Of a DNA stretch of 64,000 nucleotides, positions 1 to 8,108 are shown piece by piece. Position 1 is the first letter of the stretch; each line of letters starts with the position of its first letter. Below the pieces are notes generated by a model, which saw nothing but the letters and a program-made list of their open reading frames with translations, ran no database searches and was not told the origin of the DNA. Made by a program: the position numbers and the translations under genes. Origin of the DNA: Pseudomonas fluorescens (GTDB taxonomy: Bacteria; Pseudomonadota; Gammaproteobacteria; Pseudomonadales; Pseudomonadaceae); NCBI RefSeq assembly GCF_000730425.1, contig NZ_CP008896.1, positions 372,001 to 436,000 on the forward strand, read 5' to 3'.

Positions 1-35
1 CCGACATGACAGTCACCCAGCCTTTGAGAATGTAA
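1..35 (+). CDS. 3' end of an upstream phage gene (possibly large terminase)
   Basis: An open frame entering from the left edge ends at TAA 33-35 and encodes about ten residues (..MTVTQPLRM), two bases before the portal start. In phages with this head-gene order the gene directly upstream of the portal is usually the large terminase subunit, but too little is visible to identify it from sequence. Confidence 0.4.
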   Translation, partial: DMTVTQPLRM

Positions 36-37
36 CC

Positions 38-1414
38 ATGTCCAACGACCCAAGCATCACACTGGATGCCGTAGACCAGATGAGCGCCTATTGGGACGTG
101 ATTACGCCTCTGATGGGCGGGACGCTGGCCATGCGTGCGGCTCAGGCTTTACTGCCTAAGTACCCGGCAGAAGGCGATGAGGTTTACAAAGAGCGTTTGC
201 GCCTGTCCACGCTGCTGCCTGCCTACTCCGAGACGGTCGGAAACATGACCTCCCGCGTGTTCGCTGAGCCGCTGCAACTGGGTGACGACGTGCCTGAGCA
301 GGTCGTGGAGCTGGCCAGCAACATCGACAACGCGAACAACGACATCAACGCTTGGTCGGTGGACTTCTTTCGGGAAGGTCTCAGCCACGGCTTGTGTCAC
401 GCGTTCGTTGACCACCAGAAGGCGGAAGGTGTTCGCACTCAGGCCGATGAGAAGGCAGCCGGGGTTCGCCCTTACGTCGTCATGGTGAAGCCTGAGCAGG
501 TTTGCGGGTGGCGCGTGCGTGATGGCGTACTGAGCCAGGTGCGTTACCGCGAAATGATCGAAGAGTCTGACGGAGACTTCGGCACCAAACGCGTCGCACA
601 GATTCGCGTGCTGGAGCCTGGCAAGTGGACGACCTACCGCAAGCCTAAAGAGGGTGGCGTATGGGCGATTCACGATCAGGGGACAACCAACCTTAGCGTA
701 ATCCCCTGGGTGACGTTCTACACAGGGCGCACAGGCTTTATGACGGCTAAGCCGCCGCTGCTGGAGCTGGCCCACCTCAACATCAAGCACTGGCAGAGCC
801 AGAGCGACCAAGACAACATCCTGCATGTGATCCGCGTTCCTATTCTGGTGCGTATCGGCGTGCAGGCCCAGTACGACAATCAAGGGAAGGTAATCCCGCC
901 TGAGTTCAAGGTGGGCACTGGGGCGCTTACGGACCTGCCCATTAACGGCGACATGAAGTATGTCGAGCACACTGGCAAGGCTGTAGATGCAGGGCGTCAG
1001 GCTTTGTTAGACCTGATTGCGGAAATGCGTATGGCTGGAGCAAAGCTGCTCACGCCTGACAAGTCTGCCACCAAAACGGCCACGCAGGCCGAAGAAGAGG
1101 CTGCGCAGGATCTTTCCCCACTGTCGCGCATGGCGAACCACTTCGCCGACTGCCTGGCTCAGCTGCTCCAGTTCATGGCCGACTACCGAAGCCTGGGCGA
1201 GGGTGGCACGGTTGAGATGCGCGGCAGCTTCGACGTGGATTACATGCCCGAAGTGTCACTGCCCACGCTGGTGGCCATGGCGAACGCTGGCATGATTTCC
1301 AAGGAAACACTGTTCACTGAAATGCAGCGGCGCGGCGTGATCAGCGATGAATACGACTGGGCTGATGAGCTGGAAAAGATCGACTCACAAGGGCCAGCGC
1401 TCGGGGAGCTGTAA
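38..1414 (+). CDS. phage portal protein, DUF4055-type
   Basis: 458 residues. The protein would form the dodecameric portal through which DNA enters and leaves the capsid and to which the tail attaches. The N-terminal part (residues about 15-75, ending in a YSETVGNMTSRVF segment) resembles the DUF4055 portal-like family, whose members are of similar size. The position supports the role: it follows a presumed terminase end and directly precedes a minor head protein, with TAA immediately followed by the next ATG. A 273-residue open frame lies antisense to it (149-970) and is a shadow of GC-rich coding DNA. Identification rests on recalled family resemblance and gene order. Confidence 0.82.
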   Translation: MSNDPSITLDAVDQMSAYWDVITPLMGGTLAMRAAQALLPKYPAEGDEVYKERLRLSTLLPAYSETVGNMTSRVFAEPLQLGDDVPEQVVELASNIDNANNDINAWSVDFFREGLSHGLCHAFVDHQKAEGVRTQADEKAAGVRPYVVMVKPEQVCGWRVRDGVLSQVRYREMIEESDGDFGTKRVAQIRVLEPGKWTTYRKPKEGGVWAIHDQGTTNLSVIPWVTFYTGRTGFMTAKPPLLELAHLNIKHWQSQSDQDNILHVIRVPILVRIGVQAQYDNQGKVIPPEFKVGTGALTDLPINGDMKYVEHTGKAVDAGRQALLDLIAEMRMAGAKLLTPDKSATKTATQAEEEAAQDLSPLSRMANHFADCLAQLLQFMADYRSLGEGGTVEMRGSFDVDYMPEVSLPTLVAMANAGMISKETLFTEMQRRGVISDEYDWADELEKIDSQGPALGEL

Positions 1415-2530
1415 ATGGCAACCGTCAACGAGCAGATGCAGGCAGCCTCCATCGGCCACGCGGTAGACCTACAACACCTCAGCAATGCCGAGGTTCGCAA
1501 GGTTATGCGGCTGCTCAATAGCGTGGACGCTGATCTGCGTGTAAAGCTGATGGAAGCGATTGAGCGTCTTGGGCCTGACTCATACACGACCAGACACTTA
1601 AACACCGTCTTGGCCTCTGTGTACGAGCTGAATAAGTCGGTTTACGCCTCGATTGGCGAAGCTATGGCCGAATCTGTTGTGAGCATTGGTCAGTACGAGG
1701 CTGGCTATCAGGGCGCGTTGTTCGCCAAGGTTATCCCTGCGCAGGTACTGGCTCAGGTCCGCCTGAGCACTGTAAGTCTTGCCCAAGTGCGTGGCATTGC
1801 GCTTGCTCGGCCATTCCAAGGGCGCTTGCTCAAGGAGTGGATGGGCGACCTTGAGGCGGGCCGGGCTGCAAAGATCCGCGACAGCATTCGCATGGGGATG
1901 GTCGAGGGGCAAACCACAGGCCAGATCGTGCGCCGCATCATGGGCACCAAGGCTCAGGGCTATGCTGACGGGATCATCGAGCGCAGCCGTCGCGACGTAG
2001 AGTCGATGGTCCGCACGGCTATTAGCCACACGGCGCAGGGCGTGCGCGAGTCCTACTACAAGGCTAACAGCGACATTGTTGCTGAGGTTAGCTGGCTAAG
2101 CACGCTGGATGGTAGGACTAGCGCCCCTTGCAGGCTGCGCGACCGCCTCATTTACACCAATGACGACGATCACGCCCCTGTTGGCCACAAGGTGCCCTGG
2201 CTCAGCGGGCCGGGCAAACTGCACTGGTGCTGCCGCTCGACTTCAACCCCGATCATCGCAAGCTATGAAGCCTTGAAGCAGGCCAAGGGGCTGCCAGAAG
2301 GTGTCAGGGCTAGCATGGATGGTCAGGTGCCGCAGTCAACGAACTATGGCGAATGGATCAAGTCGCAGGGCGCGGCAAGGCAGGATCAGGTGTTAGGCCC
2401 GGCGCGCGGCAAGCTGCTGCGTGATGGTGGTCTCGACCTCGATCAGTTCTACAACGACAAGGGCAAGCTGCTCACCCTTGATCAGCTACGCGAGCAGGAC
2501 GCCGCGGCATTCGGCCGGGCGGGCTTGTAG
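1415..2530 (+). CDS. phage minor head / head morphogenesis protein (SPP1 gp7 / Mu F-like)
   Basis: 371 residues, starting at the base after the portal stop codon, so translation is probably coupled. The C-terminal half (about residues 190-285) has the Mu F-like features: a run of arginine/serine-rich helix (ERSRRDVESMVRTAISH), then YY..N, a LSTLDGRTSAPC segment and LHWCCRS with paired cysteines. Such proteins sit inside the head and often travel with the portal. An intrinsic terminator follows at 2581. The function is inferred from motif pattern and context. Confidence 0.8.
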   Translation: MATVNEQMQAASIGHAVDLQHLSNAEVRKVMRLLNSVDADLRVKLMEAIERLGPDSYTTRHLNTVLASVYELNKSVYASIGEAMAESVVSIGQYEAGYQGALFAKVIPAQVLAQVRLSTVSLAQVRGIALARPFQGRLLKEWMGDLEAGRAAKIRDSIRMGMVEGQTTGQIVRRIMGTKAQGYADGIIERSRRDVESMVRTAISHTAQGVRESYYKANSDIVAEVSWLSTLDGRTSAPCRLRDRLIYTNDDDHAPVGHKVPWLSGPGKLHWCCRSTSTPIIASYEALKQAKGLPEGVRASMDGQVPQSTNYGEWIKSQGAARQDQVLGPARGKLLRDGGLDLDQFYNDKGKLLTLDQLREQDAAAFGRAGL

Positions 2531-2580
2531 TTTTCCGCGCCACGTTTAACGCGCTCACGAAACGTAGCGCGCACTTTCAC

Positions 2581-2607
2581 AGCCTCGGCCATTGCCGGGG
2601 CTTTTTA
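2581..2607 (+). terminator. intrinsic terminator after the minor head gene
   Basis: A 9-bp stem AGCCTCGGC / GCCGGGGCT (one G-T wobble) with loop CATT is followed by TTTT. It separates portal/minor head from scaffold/capsid. Partial termination here could adjust transcript ratios, but that is inference. Confidence 0.65.
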
Positions 2608-2640
2608 TTGCCTGTCTGTTCGGATGAGCGGGGCGCACTG

Positions 2641-2672
2641 GGCCGGATGGCCCGACAACTGGCCGGATGGCC
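2641..2672 (+). repeat. direct repeat of GGCCGGATGGCC upstream of scaffold gene
   Basis: GGCCGGATGGCC occurs at 2641-2652 and again at 2661-2672, so starts are 20 bp apart. Each copy is a near-palindrome (GGCC GGAT GGCC). The pair ends 12 bp before the scaffold ATG, so it may form structured leader RNA or bind a protein. No function is known to me. Confidence 0.6.
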
Positions 2673-2684
2673 TAGAGAGACGAA

Positions 2685-3422
2685 ATGAAGCTGAAGCTCG
2701 ATGAAAACGGCAACGCGGTTCTGCAAGATGGCAAGCCTGTCTATGTCCATGAGGACGGCAAAGAGGTGGCATTTGATGCTCATGGCACCGTGGCCACCAT
2801 CACGCGCCTGAACTCCGAAGCCAAGGGCCACCGCGAGCGCGCCGATAATGCTGAGAAGGCCGTAAAGGCTTTTGAAGGCATCGACGATCCGGCCGCAGCC
2901 AAAAAAGCCCTGGCAACCGTAGCCAATCTCGACGCCAAAACACTGGTGGATGCCGGTGAAATCGAGAAGGTTAAAGCCGAAATCAGTAAAGCCTTCCAGC
3001 TCCAGTTGGACGAAGTGACCGGCAAGGCGCAGACCTTCGAGCAGCAGCTGTATGCCGAGAAGATCGGCGGCAGCTTCTCCCGCTCGAAGTTCATCGCCGA
3101 CAAGCTGGCTGTTCCGGCTGACATGGTTCAAGCCACGTTCGGGCAAAACCTGAAAGTTGAAGACGGCAAGGTGGTCGCTTACGACGCCCAAGGTCAGAAG
3201 ATTTTCAGCCGCGCACGCCCTGGTGAGCTTGCCGACTTCGACGAAGCTATCGAAACACTCGTCTCGCAGTACCCGCACCGCGACCACATCCTGAAGAGTT
3301 CCGGCGCCAATGGCGGCGGCGCTCAGAACGGCGGTGGCAACAACCAAAACACCAAGGGCAATTTTGGCGGGGGCAAAGACGACCGAGTCGCCGCTATCAA
3401 GGCCATGACCGCAACCAGTTAA
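2685..3422 (+). CDS. phage scaffold-like protein
   Basis: 245 residues, highly charged and mostly helical (residues 45-130), with a low-complexity Gly/Asn-rich tail (about 205-230) and a basic C-terminus ending KAMTATS. This composition, and its place directly upstream of the capsid gene (9-bp gap), fits a capsid scaffold or minor structural protein; comparable phage proteins fall in the DUF6651 group. The start ATG follows GAGAGACGAA, a weak ribosome site. No catalytic motif is visible, so a head protease function is unlikely. Confidence 0.65.
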   Translation: MKLKLDENGNAVLQDGKPVYVHEDGKEVAFDAHGTVATITRLNSEAKGHRERADNAEKAVKAFEGIDDPAAAKKALATVANLDAKTLVDAGEIEKVKAEISKAFQLQLDEVTGKAQTFEQQLYAEKIGGSFSRSKFIADKLAVPADMVQATFGQNLKVEDGKVVAYDAQGQKIFSRARPGELADFDEAIETLVSQYPHRDHILKSSGANGGGAQNGGGNNQNTKGNFGGGKDDRVAAIKAMTATS

Positions 3423-3431
3423 GGAGTCACC

Positions 3432-4400
3432 ATGTCCCTGTCGAACATGAAGGTATTCAACGATTACCTGAAGAAAATCACCATCGAAACTCTGACGCAG
3501 GACGTTGCGAAGTTCAACGCTGCCTCCGCAGGCACCATTCGCTTGACTACCCAAGGTATCGACGGCGACTTCCTGCAAGAGTCCTTTTGGGCTGGCCTGC
3601 ACGGCGCGCAACGTCGTGTAGACCGTTACGCTGCCAACGGTGCTCAGGCAGCAACTCCGCTTGCTCAGAAGCAGTACGACTCTGTGAAGATCGCAGGCGG
3701 GTTCGGCCCGATCCTGTGGGAGCCTTCGCAACTGTCGTGGGTTCAGAAGAACCCCGAAGAAGCGCTGGAGGTGATCAGCCGCAACCTGTCCGAAGCCATC
3801 ATGTCGGATCAGTTGAACACCGCCATCGCCGCCCTGGTCGCTGCCATCGGCAACCAGCCGGGCGCTACCAACGACGTTTCCGCCACTGGCGGCTTGAACT
3901 ACATCGCTATCAACAACGCGCACGCGCTGTTCGGTGATGCTTCGCAGCGCCTTGTCGCCCAAGTGATGACCGGCGCCATGTACCACAAGTTGCTGGGCCA
4001 GAACCTGGCCAACGCTGAGCGCCTGTTCAGCTTCAGCGGCGTGCAGGTGGTCGATATTCTCGGCAAGGCCGTGATCGTTACGGATGCGGCCGCTTTGTTC
4101 GAGGCGGGCACTCCTGACAAGCAGAAGGTGTTGAGCCTGGCTGACGGCGCGGCGGTGGTGATGGACGGTTCCGACCTTATTACCAACATCGAAACCTCCA
4201 ACGGCAAGGAGCGCATCGAAACCACCATGCAGGCTGATTACACGTTCGGCCTGGGCCTCAAGGGCTTCACCTGGGACACCGCCAACGGTGGAAAATCTCC
4301 GACCAGCGCTGAGCTGGCCACGGGCACCAACTGGGATCTGGTTGCGAACAGCATCAAGGGCTCGGCGGGTGTAATCACGATTGGCGACGCTGCCAAGTAA
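3432..4400 (+). CDS. major capsid protein
   Basis: 322 residues. Start ATG 3432 follows AAGGAGTCACC, a strong ribosome site 9 bp after the scaffold stop. The protein is soluble, Ala/Asn/Gly-rich, without membrane segments, and of the length expected for a phage coat protein. It occupies the canonical place after scaffold and before connector genes. I recognise it as a phage major capsid protein by overall pattern (MKVFNDYLKKITIETLTQ start; LVAQVMTGAMYHKLLGQNL in the middle) but cannot assign an exact fold family. A 629-codon antisense open frame covers this region and is spurious. Confidence 0.8.
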   Translation: MSLSNMKVFNDYLKKITIETLTQDVAKFNAASAGTIRLTTQGIDGDFLQESFWAGLHGAQRRVDRYAANGAQAATPLAQKQYDSVKIAGGFGPILWEPSQLSWVQKNPEEALEVISRNLSEAIMSDQLNTAIAALVAAIGNQPGATNDVSATGGLNYIAINNAHALFGDASQRLVAQVMTGAMYHKLLGQNLANAERLFSFSGVQVVDILGKAVIVTDAAALFEAGTPDKQKVLSLADGAAVVMDGSDLITNIETSNGKERIETTMQADYTFGLGLKGFTWDTANGGKSPTSAELATGTNWDLVANSIKGSAGVITIGDAAK

Positions 4401-4407
4401 TCGAGCG

Positions 4408-4425
4408 GGCGGCCTTCGGGTCGCC
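4408..4425 (+). other. UUCG-capped hairpin after the capsid gene
   Basis: GGCGGCC-TTCG-GGTCGCC folds into a 7-bp stem with one G-U pair and an exceptionally stable UUCG tetraloop, 7 bp after the capsid stop. It has no T run, so mRNA 3'-end protection of the abundant capsid message is more likely than termination (inference). Confidence 0.55.
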
Positions 4426-4449
4426 TGAACTATCTGCAAGGAGTCCGTC

Positions 4450-4749
4450 ATGGGCGAGAAAGTCATTTACGAGAAACACCCTGTCACTGCTGAGCGTAAA
4501 GCTGAGCTGCGCCAGAAGGGCTACAAGATCATTGATGCCCAGTTTGCGCCGGCTGATTACAAGAATCCCGAGCCGATCAAAGCTGGCAAGTCCAGCGGTG
4601 GCAACAAGCCGAAAACCGAAGCAGAGAAGCAGGCCGCACACTCCGCAGAAGTCGAAGCGGTCAAGTCTGCGCTGACTGCCAAGAGCATCGAGTTCACCGC
4701 AGAAGCCACCCTCGATGAGCTGAAAAAGCTACTGGACGAGGCCAAGTAA
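4450..4749 (+). CDS. small phage structural protein with HeH/LEM-like C-terminus
   Basis: 99 residues. The N-terminal part (KVIYEKHPVTAERKAELRQK, 'parameters-of-attachment' style) is followed by a Lys/Glu-rich linker and a C-terminal helical unit (about residues 70-99, VKSALTAKSIEF..ATLDELKKLLDEA) resembling the helix-extended-loop-helix domain found in many phage head-completion proteins. AAGGAG lies upstream of ATG. The stop overlaps the next start (TAATG), suggesting coupled translation. Exact role unknown; context says head or connector. Confidence 0.6.
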   Translation: MGEKVIYEKHPVTAERKAELRQKGYKIIDAQFAPADYKNPEPIKAGKSSGGNKPKTEAEKQAAHSAEVEAVKSALTAKSIEFTAEATLDELKKLLDEAK

Positions 4750-5123
4750 TGACCATTTACATCACCGTTGCGCAGGTTAACGAACTGCTCGGGGCTACCT
4801 GGGTGCCAGAAGACCAGAAAGCGCGCGCGGTGCTGATGGCTAATACCTGGTTAACCAATCTCGGCTTGCCTGAATTCGACCCGGTCCCGGGTGACGTGAT
4901 CCAGGCAGGTGCAGAGATCGCCCGCGAGGCCGCAGCAGGCAACATTTACGGCAGTGTTGAGACCGGCGTGCTGAGCAAGTCGGTTGATGCTGATGGCGTG
5001 TCGAGCAGCAAGTCTTACTCGGCATCGTCTCGCAAAATCAGTGCTGGTGAGTCGTTCGCCATGGCGCTGCTATCCCACTACTTGGGTGGTAACAATGGGC
5101 AGACCAAGATCGTGAGGGGCTGA
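4749..5123 (+). CDS. head-tail connector-type protein (DnaT-like/gp6-like)
   Basis: 124 residues, starting in a TAATG overlap with the preceding gene. It begins with ITVAQVNELLGATWVPEDQKA, a pattern common in small phage connector proteins sometimes labelled 'DnaT-like' or 'singed'. The predicted alpha-helical body, the short length and the position after the capsid gene fit an adaptor that docks under the portal. Assignment is by context and resemblance. Confidence 0.6.
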   Translation: MTIYITVAQVNELLGATWVPEDQKARAVLMANTWLTNLGLPEFDPVPGDVIQAGAEIAREAAAGNIYGSVETGVLSKSVDADGVSSSKSYSASSRKISAGESFAMALLSHYLGGNNGQTKIVRG

Positions 5124-5124
5124 C

Positions 5125-5511
5125 ATGGGGCTGCGCGACGAACTACAGGCAGATCTGGCCGAAGCATTCAGCACAGACTTGGCAGACGCTGTACTGCCAT
5201 TCACGGGCACCTACACAGTGCCCGGCGCATGGGACCCTGTGACCGAGACGGACACCAGCGTCGAGGCGACTTACACCGGGCGCGGCGTGCTGGGCAAGTA
5301 CGAAACCAGACGCATCGACAATATCAATATCTTGTCGAGCGACCTGAAACTGACGGCGCTCACCAACGAGGTGACTGGCCGCCCGGCCGAGGGCCATACG
5401 ATCAATGCTCCGGATCTGGCAGACCGCACTCAGTTGGTCAGCTACCTGGTGAAGTCGGTTCAGGTTGACCCGGCGTCCGCGACGTTTCGTATTCAGCTGA
5501 GGGCAACCTAA
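5125..5511 (+). CDS. head closure / head-tail joining protein
   Basis: 128 residues, one base after the previous stop. It has a short N-terminal helix (LRDELQADLAEAF) followed by a beta-rich body (TGTYTVPGAWDP..TYTGRGVLGKYETRR), the usual arrangement of small head-closure or stopper proteins. It overlaps the following gene by one base. No specific motif proves the function. Confidence 0.55.
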   Translation: MGLRDELQADLAEAFSTDLADAVLPFTGTYTVPGAWDPVTETDTSVEATYTGRGVLGKYETRRIDNINILSSDLKLTALTNEVTGRPAEGHTINAPDLADRTQLVSYLVKSVQVDPASATFRIQLRAT

Positions 5512-5900
5512 TGGCCATACGTGGAAGCTGGAGTGTGCCGCCCAGCCTATTTGCTGACGTAGTTGAAGAAGACCTAACGAAGCGAGTTCGAACTATTGCT
5601 CTCGCAATGCTTCAAGAGATCGTGCTGCGTTCTCCTGTTGATACCGGTCGGTTCCGAAACAACAACATCGTAAGCATCGTCAGCCCCGTTTATGCGTCCA
5701 CGGTTGAGACTGATGCCTCTGGTGCAGGGACTATCTCCCGCGGCGCAGCTGCAATGAGCGGCCTTGAGCCTTATACGACGGTATTCATTCAGAACAACCT
5801 CCCTTACGCGCAAAGGCTTGAAGATGGTCACTCTAAGCAGGCGCCTCCAGGCGGAATCTACGCAGCCTCATTCCACGGCGTATCACAGGCGTTCAAATAA
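5511..5900 (+). CDS. neck protein, HK97 gp10-like
   Basis: 129 residues with a TAATG start overlap. It contains the segment LRSPVDTGRFRNN (about 41-53) and NLPYAQRLEDGHSKQAPPG (about 96-114). The 'SPVDTGRxR...YA..LE.G.S.QAP.G' pattern is characteristic of the HK97 gp10 / phage neck family. It likely acts at the head-tail interface. Codon choice is somewhat less GC-rich than in flanking genes. Confidence 0.75.
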   Translation: MAIRGSWSVPPSLFADVVEEDLTKRVRTIALAMLQEIVLRSPVDTGRFRNNNIVSIVSPVYASTVETDASGAGTISRGAAAMSGLEPYTTVFIQNNLPYAQRLEDGHSKQAPPGGIYAASFHGVSQAFK

Positions 5901-6304
5901 TGACCTTTGAGCAGATCCGCAACATCATCACCACGCGAATGACTCAATGGACTGGAATCCCTGCAAGTGATGTTGATTACCCCAACTCGCCGCAGCCCTT
6001 CAATCCTGCTGGGCGGGCGATATGGGCGCGATTGGCGGATATTCCTGCGCTGTCCTCAACCCCTGAAATTGGCTTAAGCCCGAAGGTGCGCCGTACAGGG
6101 TTGATCGTCGTTCAACTGTTTGTCCCGAGTTATAAGGGCACGCTTGCAATCACGCGAGCCGCTGACACGCTTGTCGAGCACTTCGAGTACTACAGCGACC
6201 CATCTGGTCCTTTTGATTGCTTCGCCGCCTCAGCGCAAGTTGTGGGCGACGACGGCCTTGGCTGGTACCAGGTCAACGTTCGAATTCCATACAGGGCGTA
6301 CTAA
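5900..6304 (+). CDS. tail terminator-like protein (DUF4128-type)
   Basis: 134 residues with a TAATG overlap with the neck gene. The N-terminus TFEQIRNIITTRMTQWTGIP and the C-terminal beta strand WYQVNVRIPYRAY fit the DUF4128 / lambda U-like tail terminators that cap the growing tail tube. It is the last gene before an intrinsic terminator and the tail tube gene, the expected location. Confidence 0.65.
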   Translation: MTFEQIRNIITTRMTQWTGIPASDVDYPNSPQPFNPAGRAIWARLADIPALSSTPEIGLSPKVRRTGLIVVQLFVPSYKGTLAITRAADTLVEHFEYYSDPSGPFDCFAASAQVVGDDGLGWYQVNVRIPYRAY

Positions 6305-6317
6305 GCCCAGAACATCC

Positions 6318-6339
6318 ACCGCCACATGGCGGTTTTTTT
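6318..6339 (+). terminator. intrinsic terminator before tail tube gene
   Basis: ACCGCC-ACAT-GGCGGT stem followed directly by a run of seven T. It lies between the tail terminator stop (6304) and the tail tube start (6366). Confidence 0.75.
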
Positions 6340-6365
6340 ACGCCTATTGATAGGAGAAACACCCC

Positions 6366-7535
6366 ATGTCCAGTGGTGCCAAGGTCTCAACCGCGTGGAA
6401 GCGCGAGATCACCCCAGGAATCACCCCGCCCGGCGACTGGAATGTCCTGACCCGGGTCAGCTTCGGCTTGCTGCCGACCTACAACTCGGAAGAGAACAAC
6501 GAAATCGGCGTTGATCGCATGGCCCAGGGCACGGCCCAGACTACCGTTGACGTTGGCGGCGACGTGGAGACCAAGCTGCGCTTCGGCGCCCTGGATGAAT
6601 TCCTCGCGTCCTGCTTCGGCAAGGATTGGGCCGGCAACGTCCTGACCATGGGCAACGACCGGATTTCGTTCTCGATCGGCTCCTACGCCAGCGACGTGGG
6701 TATTGCGGCGATTGCCCGCGGCGCCCAAGTGGCGACGATGAACTTCGATATCCCGAACGACAACGAGATCAACGTAACCACCACCTTTGCCGCGATTGCC
6801 TGGGACGACAAGGCCGACAACACGTCGTTCATCGTCAACCCTGTGGCTGAGACCAACCAGCGCCGCTACGGCTTCAAGGACGTAACCGGCCTGAAGATCA
6901 ACGGTGTTCAGTTGGGCGAGGACAATGCCTGCGTCGACAGCTTCAACCTGCAGTTCGACAACGCCGTCCAGACTCAGCGCTGCATCGGTAACGGTAACCC
7001 GTTCCCGGGAAACATCATCCCGACCACGTTCACCCCGTCCGGCTCGATCACCATGAGCTGGTCGAAAGCGGCCTACACCTACTGGAAGGCCCAGCAGACC
7101 GGTGATGCGCTGAGCTTCGAGTTCACGCTGAACAACGCCGACGGCGGCTACACCTTCTTCCTGCCTGAAATGGAAGTCAGCGGTGATTGGCCAGACGGTG
7201 GCTCGACCGACATCATCCAGGTTGAACTGAGCTACACCGGCCGCCGCGTACCACCGACGATCACCCGTCTGCCAGCGCCAATCGTTATTGCTGCCGTAGC
7301 GGTAACTCCGGCCACCGCCAGTGTTGCCGTTGGCGAAACTGTCGACCTGGAAGCGGCTGTAACTCCGGTAGGCGCAAGCCAGCTTGTGACCTGGACCACT
7401 TCCGATGCCACCAAGGCTAGCGTCAGCGCTACCGGCCTGGTCAAAGGCGTGGCCGTTGGTACCGCCACCATCACGGCTACCAGCAAAGCGGATGTCACCA
7501 AAACCGACACTGCTGAAATCACCATCACCGCTTAA
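6366..7535 (+). CDS. major tail (tube) protein with C-terminal Ig-like (Big_2) domain
   Basis: 389 residues after a GGAGAAA ribosome site. Residues about 1-300 form the tail-tube part (KVSTAWKREITPGITP, FGLLPTYNSEENNEIGVDR), and residues about 308-389 form a bacterial Ig-like group 2 domain (VAVTPATASVAVGETVDLEA..VTWTTSDATKASVS..GLVKGVAVGTATITATS). Hexamers of the N-terminal part would stack into the tail tube. Surface Ig-like domains on tail tubes, as in lambda V, are thought to bind host surface glycans weakly. The 'terminator-tube-chaperone-tape measure' order is canonical. Confidence 0.88.
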   Translation: MSSGAKVSTAWKREITPGITPPGDWNVLTRVSFGLLPTYNSEENNEIGVDRMAQGTAQTTVDVGGDVETKLRFGALDEFLASCFGKDWAGNVLTMGNDRISFSIGSYASDVGIAAIARGAQVATMNFDIPNDNEINVTTTFAAIAWDDKADNTSFIVNPVAETNQRRYGFKDVTGLKINGVQLGEDNACVDSFNLQFDNAVQTQRCIGNGNPFPGNIIPTTFTPSGSITMSWSKAAYTYWKAQQTGDALSFEFTLNNADGGYTFFLPEMEVSGDWPDGGSTDIIQVELSYTGRRVPPTITRLPAPIVIAAVAVTPATASVAVGETVDLEAAVTPVGASQLVTWTTSDATKASVSATGLVKGVAVGTATITATSKADVTKTDTAEITITA

Positions 7536-7542
7536 ACCCTTT

Positions 7543-7577
7543 GCCCGGCGCGCCCTGCGGTGCGTGCCGGGCCTTTT
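7543..7577 (+). terminator. intrinsic terminator after tail tube gene
   Basis: GCCCGGC (7543-7549) pairs with GCCGGGC (7566-7572), followed by CTTTT. It lies directly before the tail chaperone ribosome site. Terminators after the very abundant tail tube gene are common in siphophages. Confidence 0.65.
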
Positions 7578-7592
7578 ACCGCAGAGGAATTT

Positions 7593-8108
7593 ATGGCTCT
7601 CGTCATTACTCAGGCTCCAAAGCTGGACCTTGAAGGCACGCGCTGGGTCGATATCGACAAGGGTGTGAAGGTCAAGATAGGGTCAGCAGGTAACCCAAAG
7701 TTTAAATCTCATCACGCACTGATCCAGCGACACCAGGCCGTGGTGGATTCTCGCTACGGTGTCGGCACGGATGGTTTTGATCCAGCGAACACTGAAATTT
7801 CCGAGATTGAGAGCATGGATGACATGCTGGTCGATCTAGTTTGCAAGCACCTGATTCTTGATTGGGAGGGAGTGGAGGAGGCCGAAGCTCCAGGTGTCGA
7901 CACTCCATACACTCAGGAGCGCGGCAAGCTTCTCATCGCTGTGCGCCCAGACGTGTACTTCATCGCCCTCAAGGTGGCGAGCGACATCGCCACGCGTGCC
8001 GAAGAGAAGGTAGCCGGAACCGTGGGAAAGCCCTCGCGGCGTACCAGTGGGGCCGCGACTGGGCAGGCCAAGCCAACGAGAAAAAGCGCTGGAAAGAAGA
8101 GCGCTTAG
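7593..8108 (+). CDS. tail assembly chaperone, G-like (0-frame product)
   Basis: 171 residues from ATG 7593 (AGAGGAATTT upstream). A longer GTG frame from 7560 exists but lacks a ribosome site and overlaps the terminator stem. The N-terminus MALVITQAPKLDLEGTRWVDI and the predicted size match lambda gpG-type chaperones, which coat the tape measure during tail assembly. The last 25 residues are Ala/Lys/Arg-rich. An in-frame GGGAAAG at 8024-8030 allows a -1 shift into the downstream frame. Confidence 0.8.
   Translation: MALVITQAPKLDLEGTRWVDIDKGVKVKIGSAGNPKFKSHHALIQRHQAVVDSRYGVGTDGFDPANTEISEIESMDDMLVDLVCKHLILDWEGVEEAEAPGVDTPYTQERGKLLIAVRPDVYFIALKVASDIATRAEEKVAGTVGKPSRRTSGAATGQAKPTRKSAGKKSA

Noticed and set aside
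149..970. 273-codon open frame antisense to the portal gene
   Set aside because: No ribosome site and no family; shadow of the portal coding sequence.
2577..4466. 629-codon open frame antisense to scaffold and capsid genes
   Set aside because: It lies entirely opposite well-supported phage head genes, has no recognisable domain and is a by-product of GC-rich codon use.
7560..7592. GTG start upstream of the tail chaperone
   Set aside because: Lies in the terminator stem and lacks a ribosome site, whereas ATG 7593 has AGAGGA.
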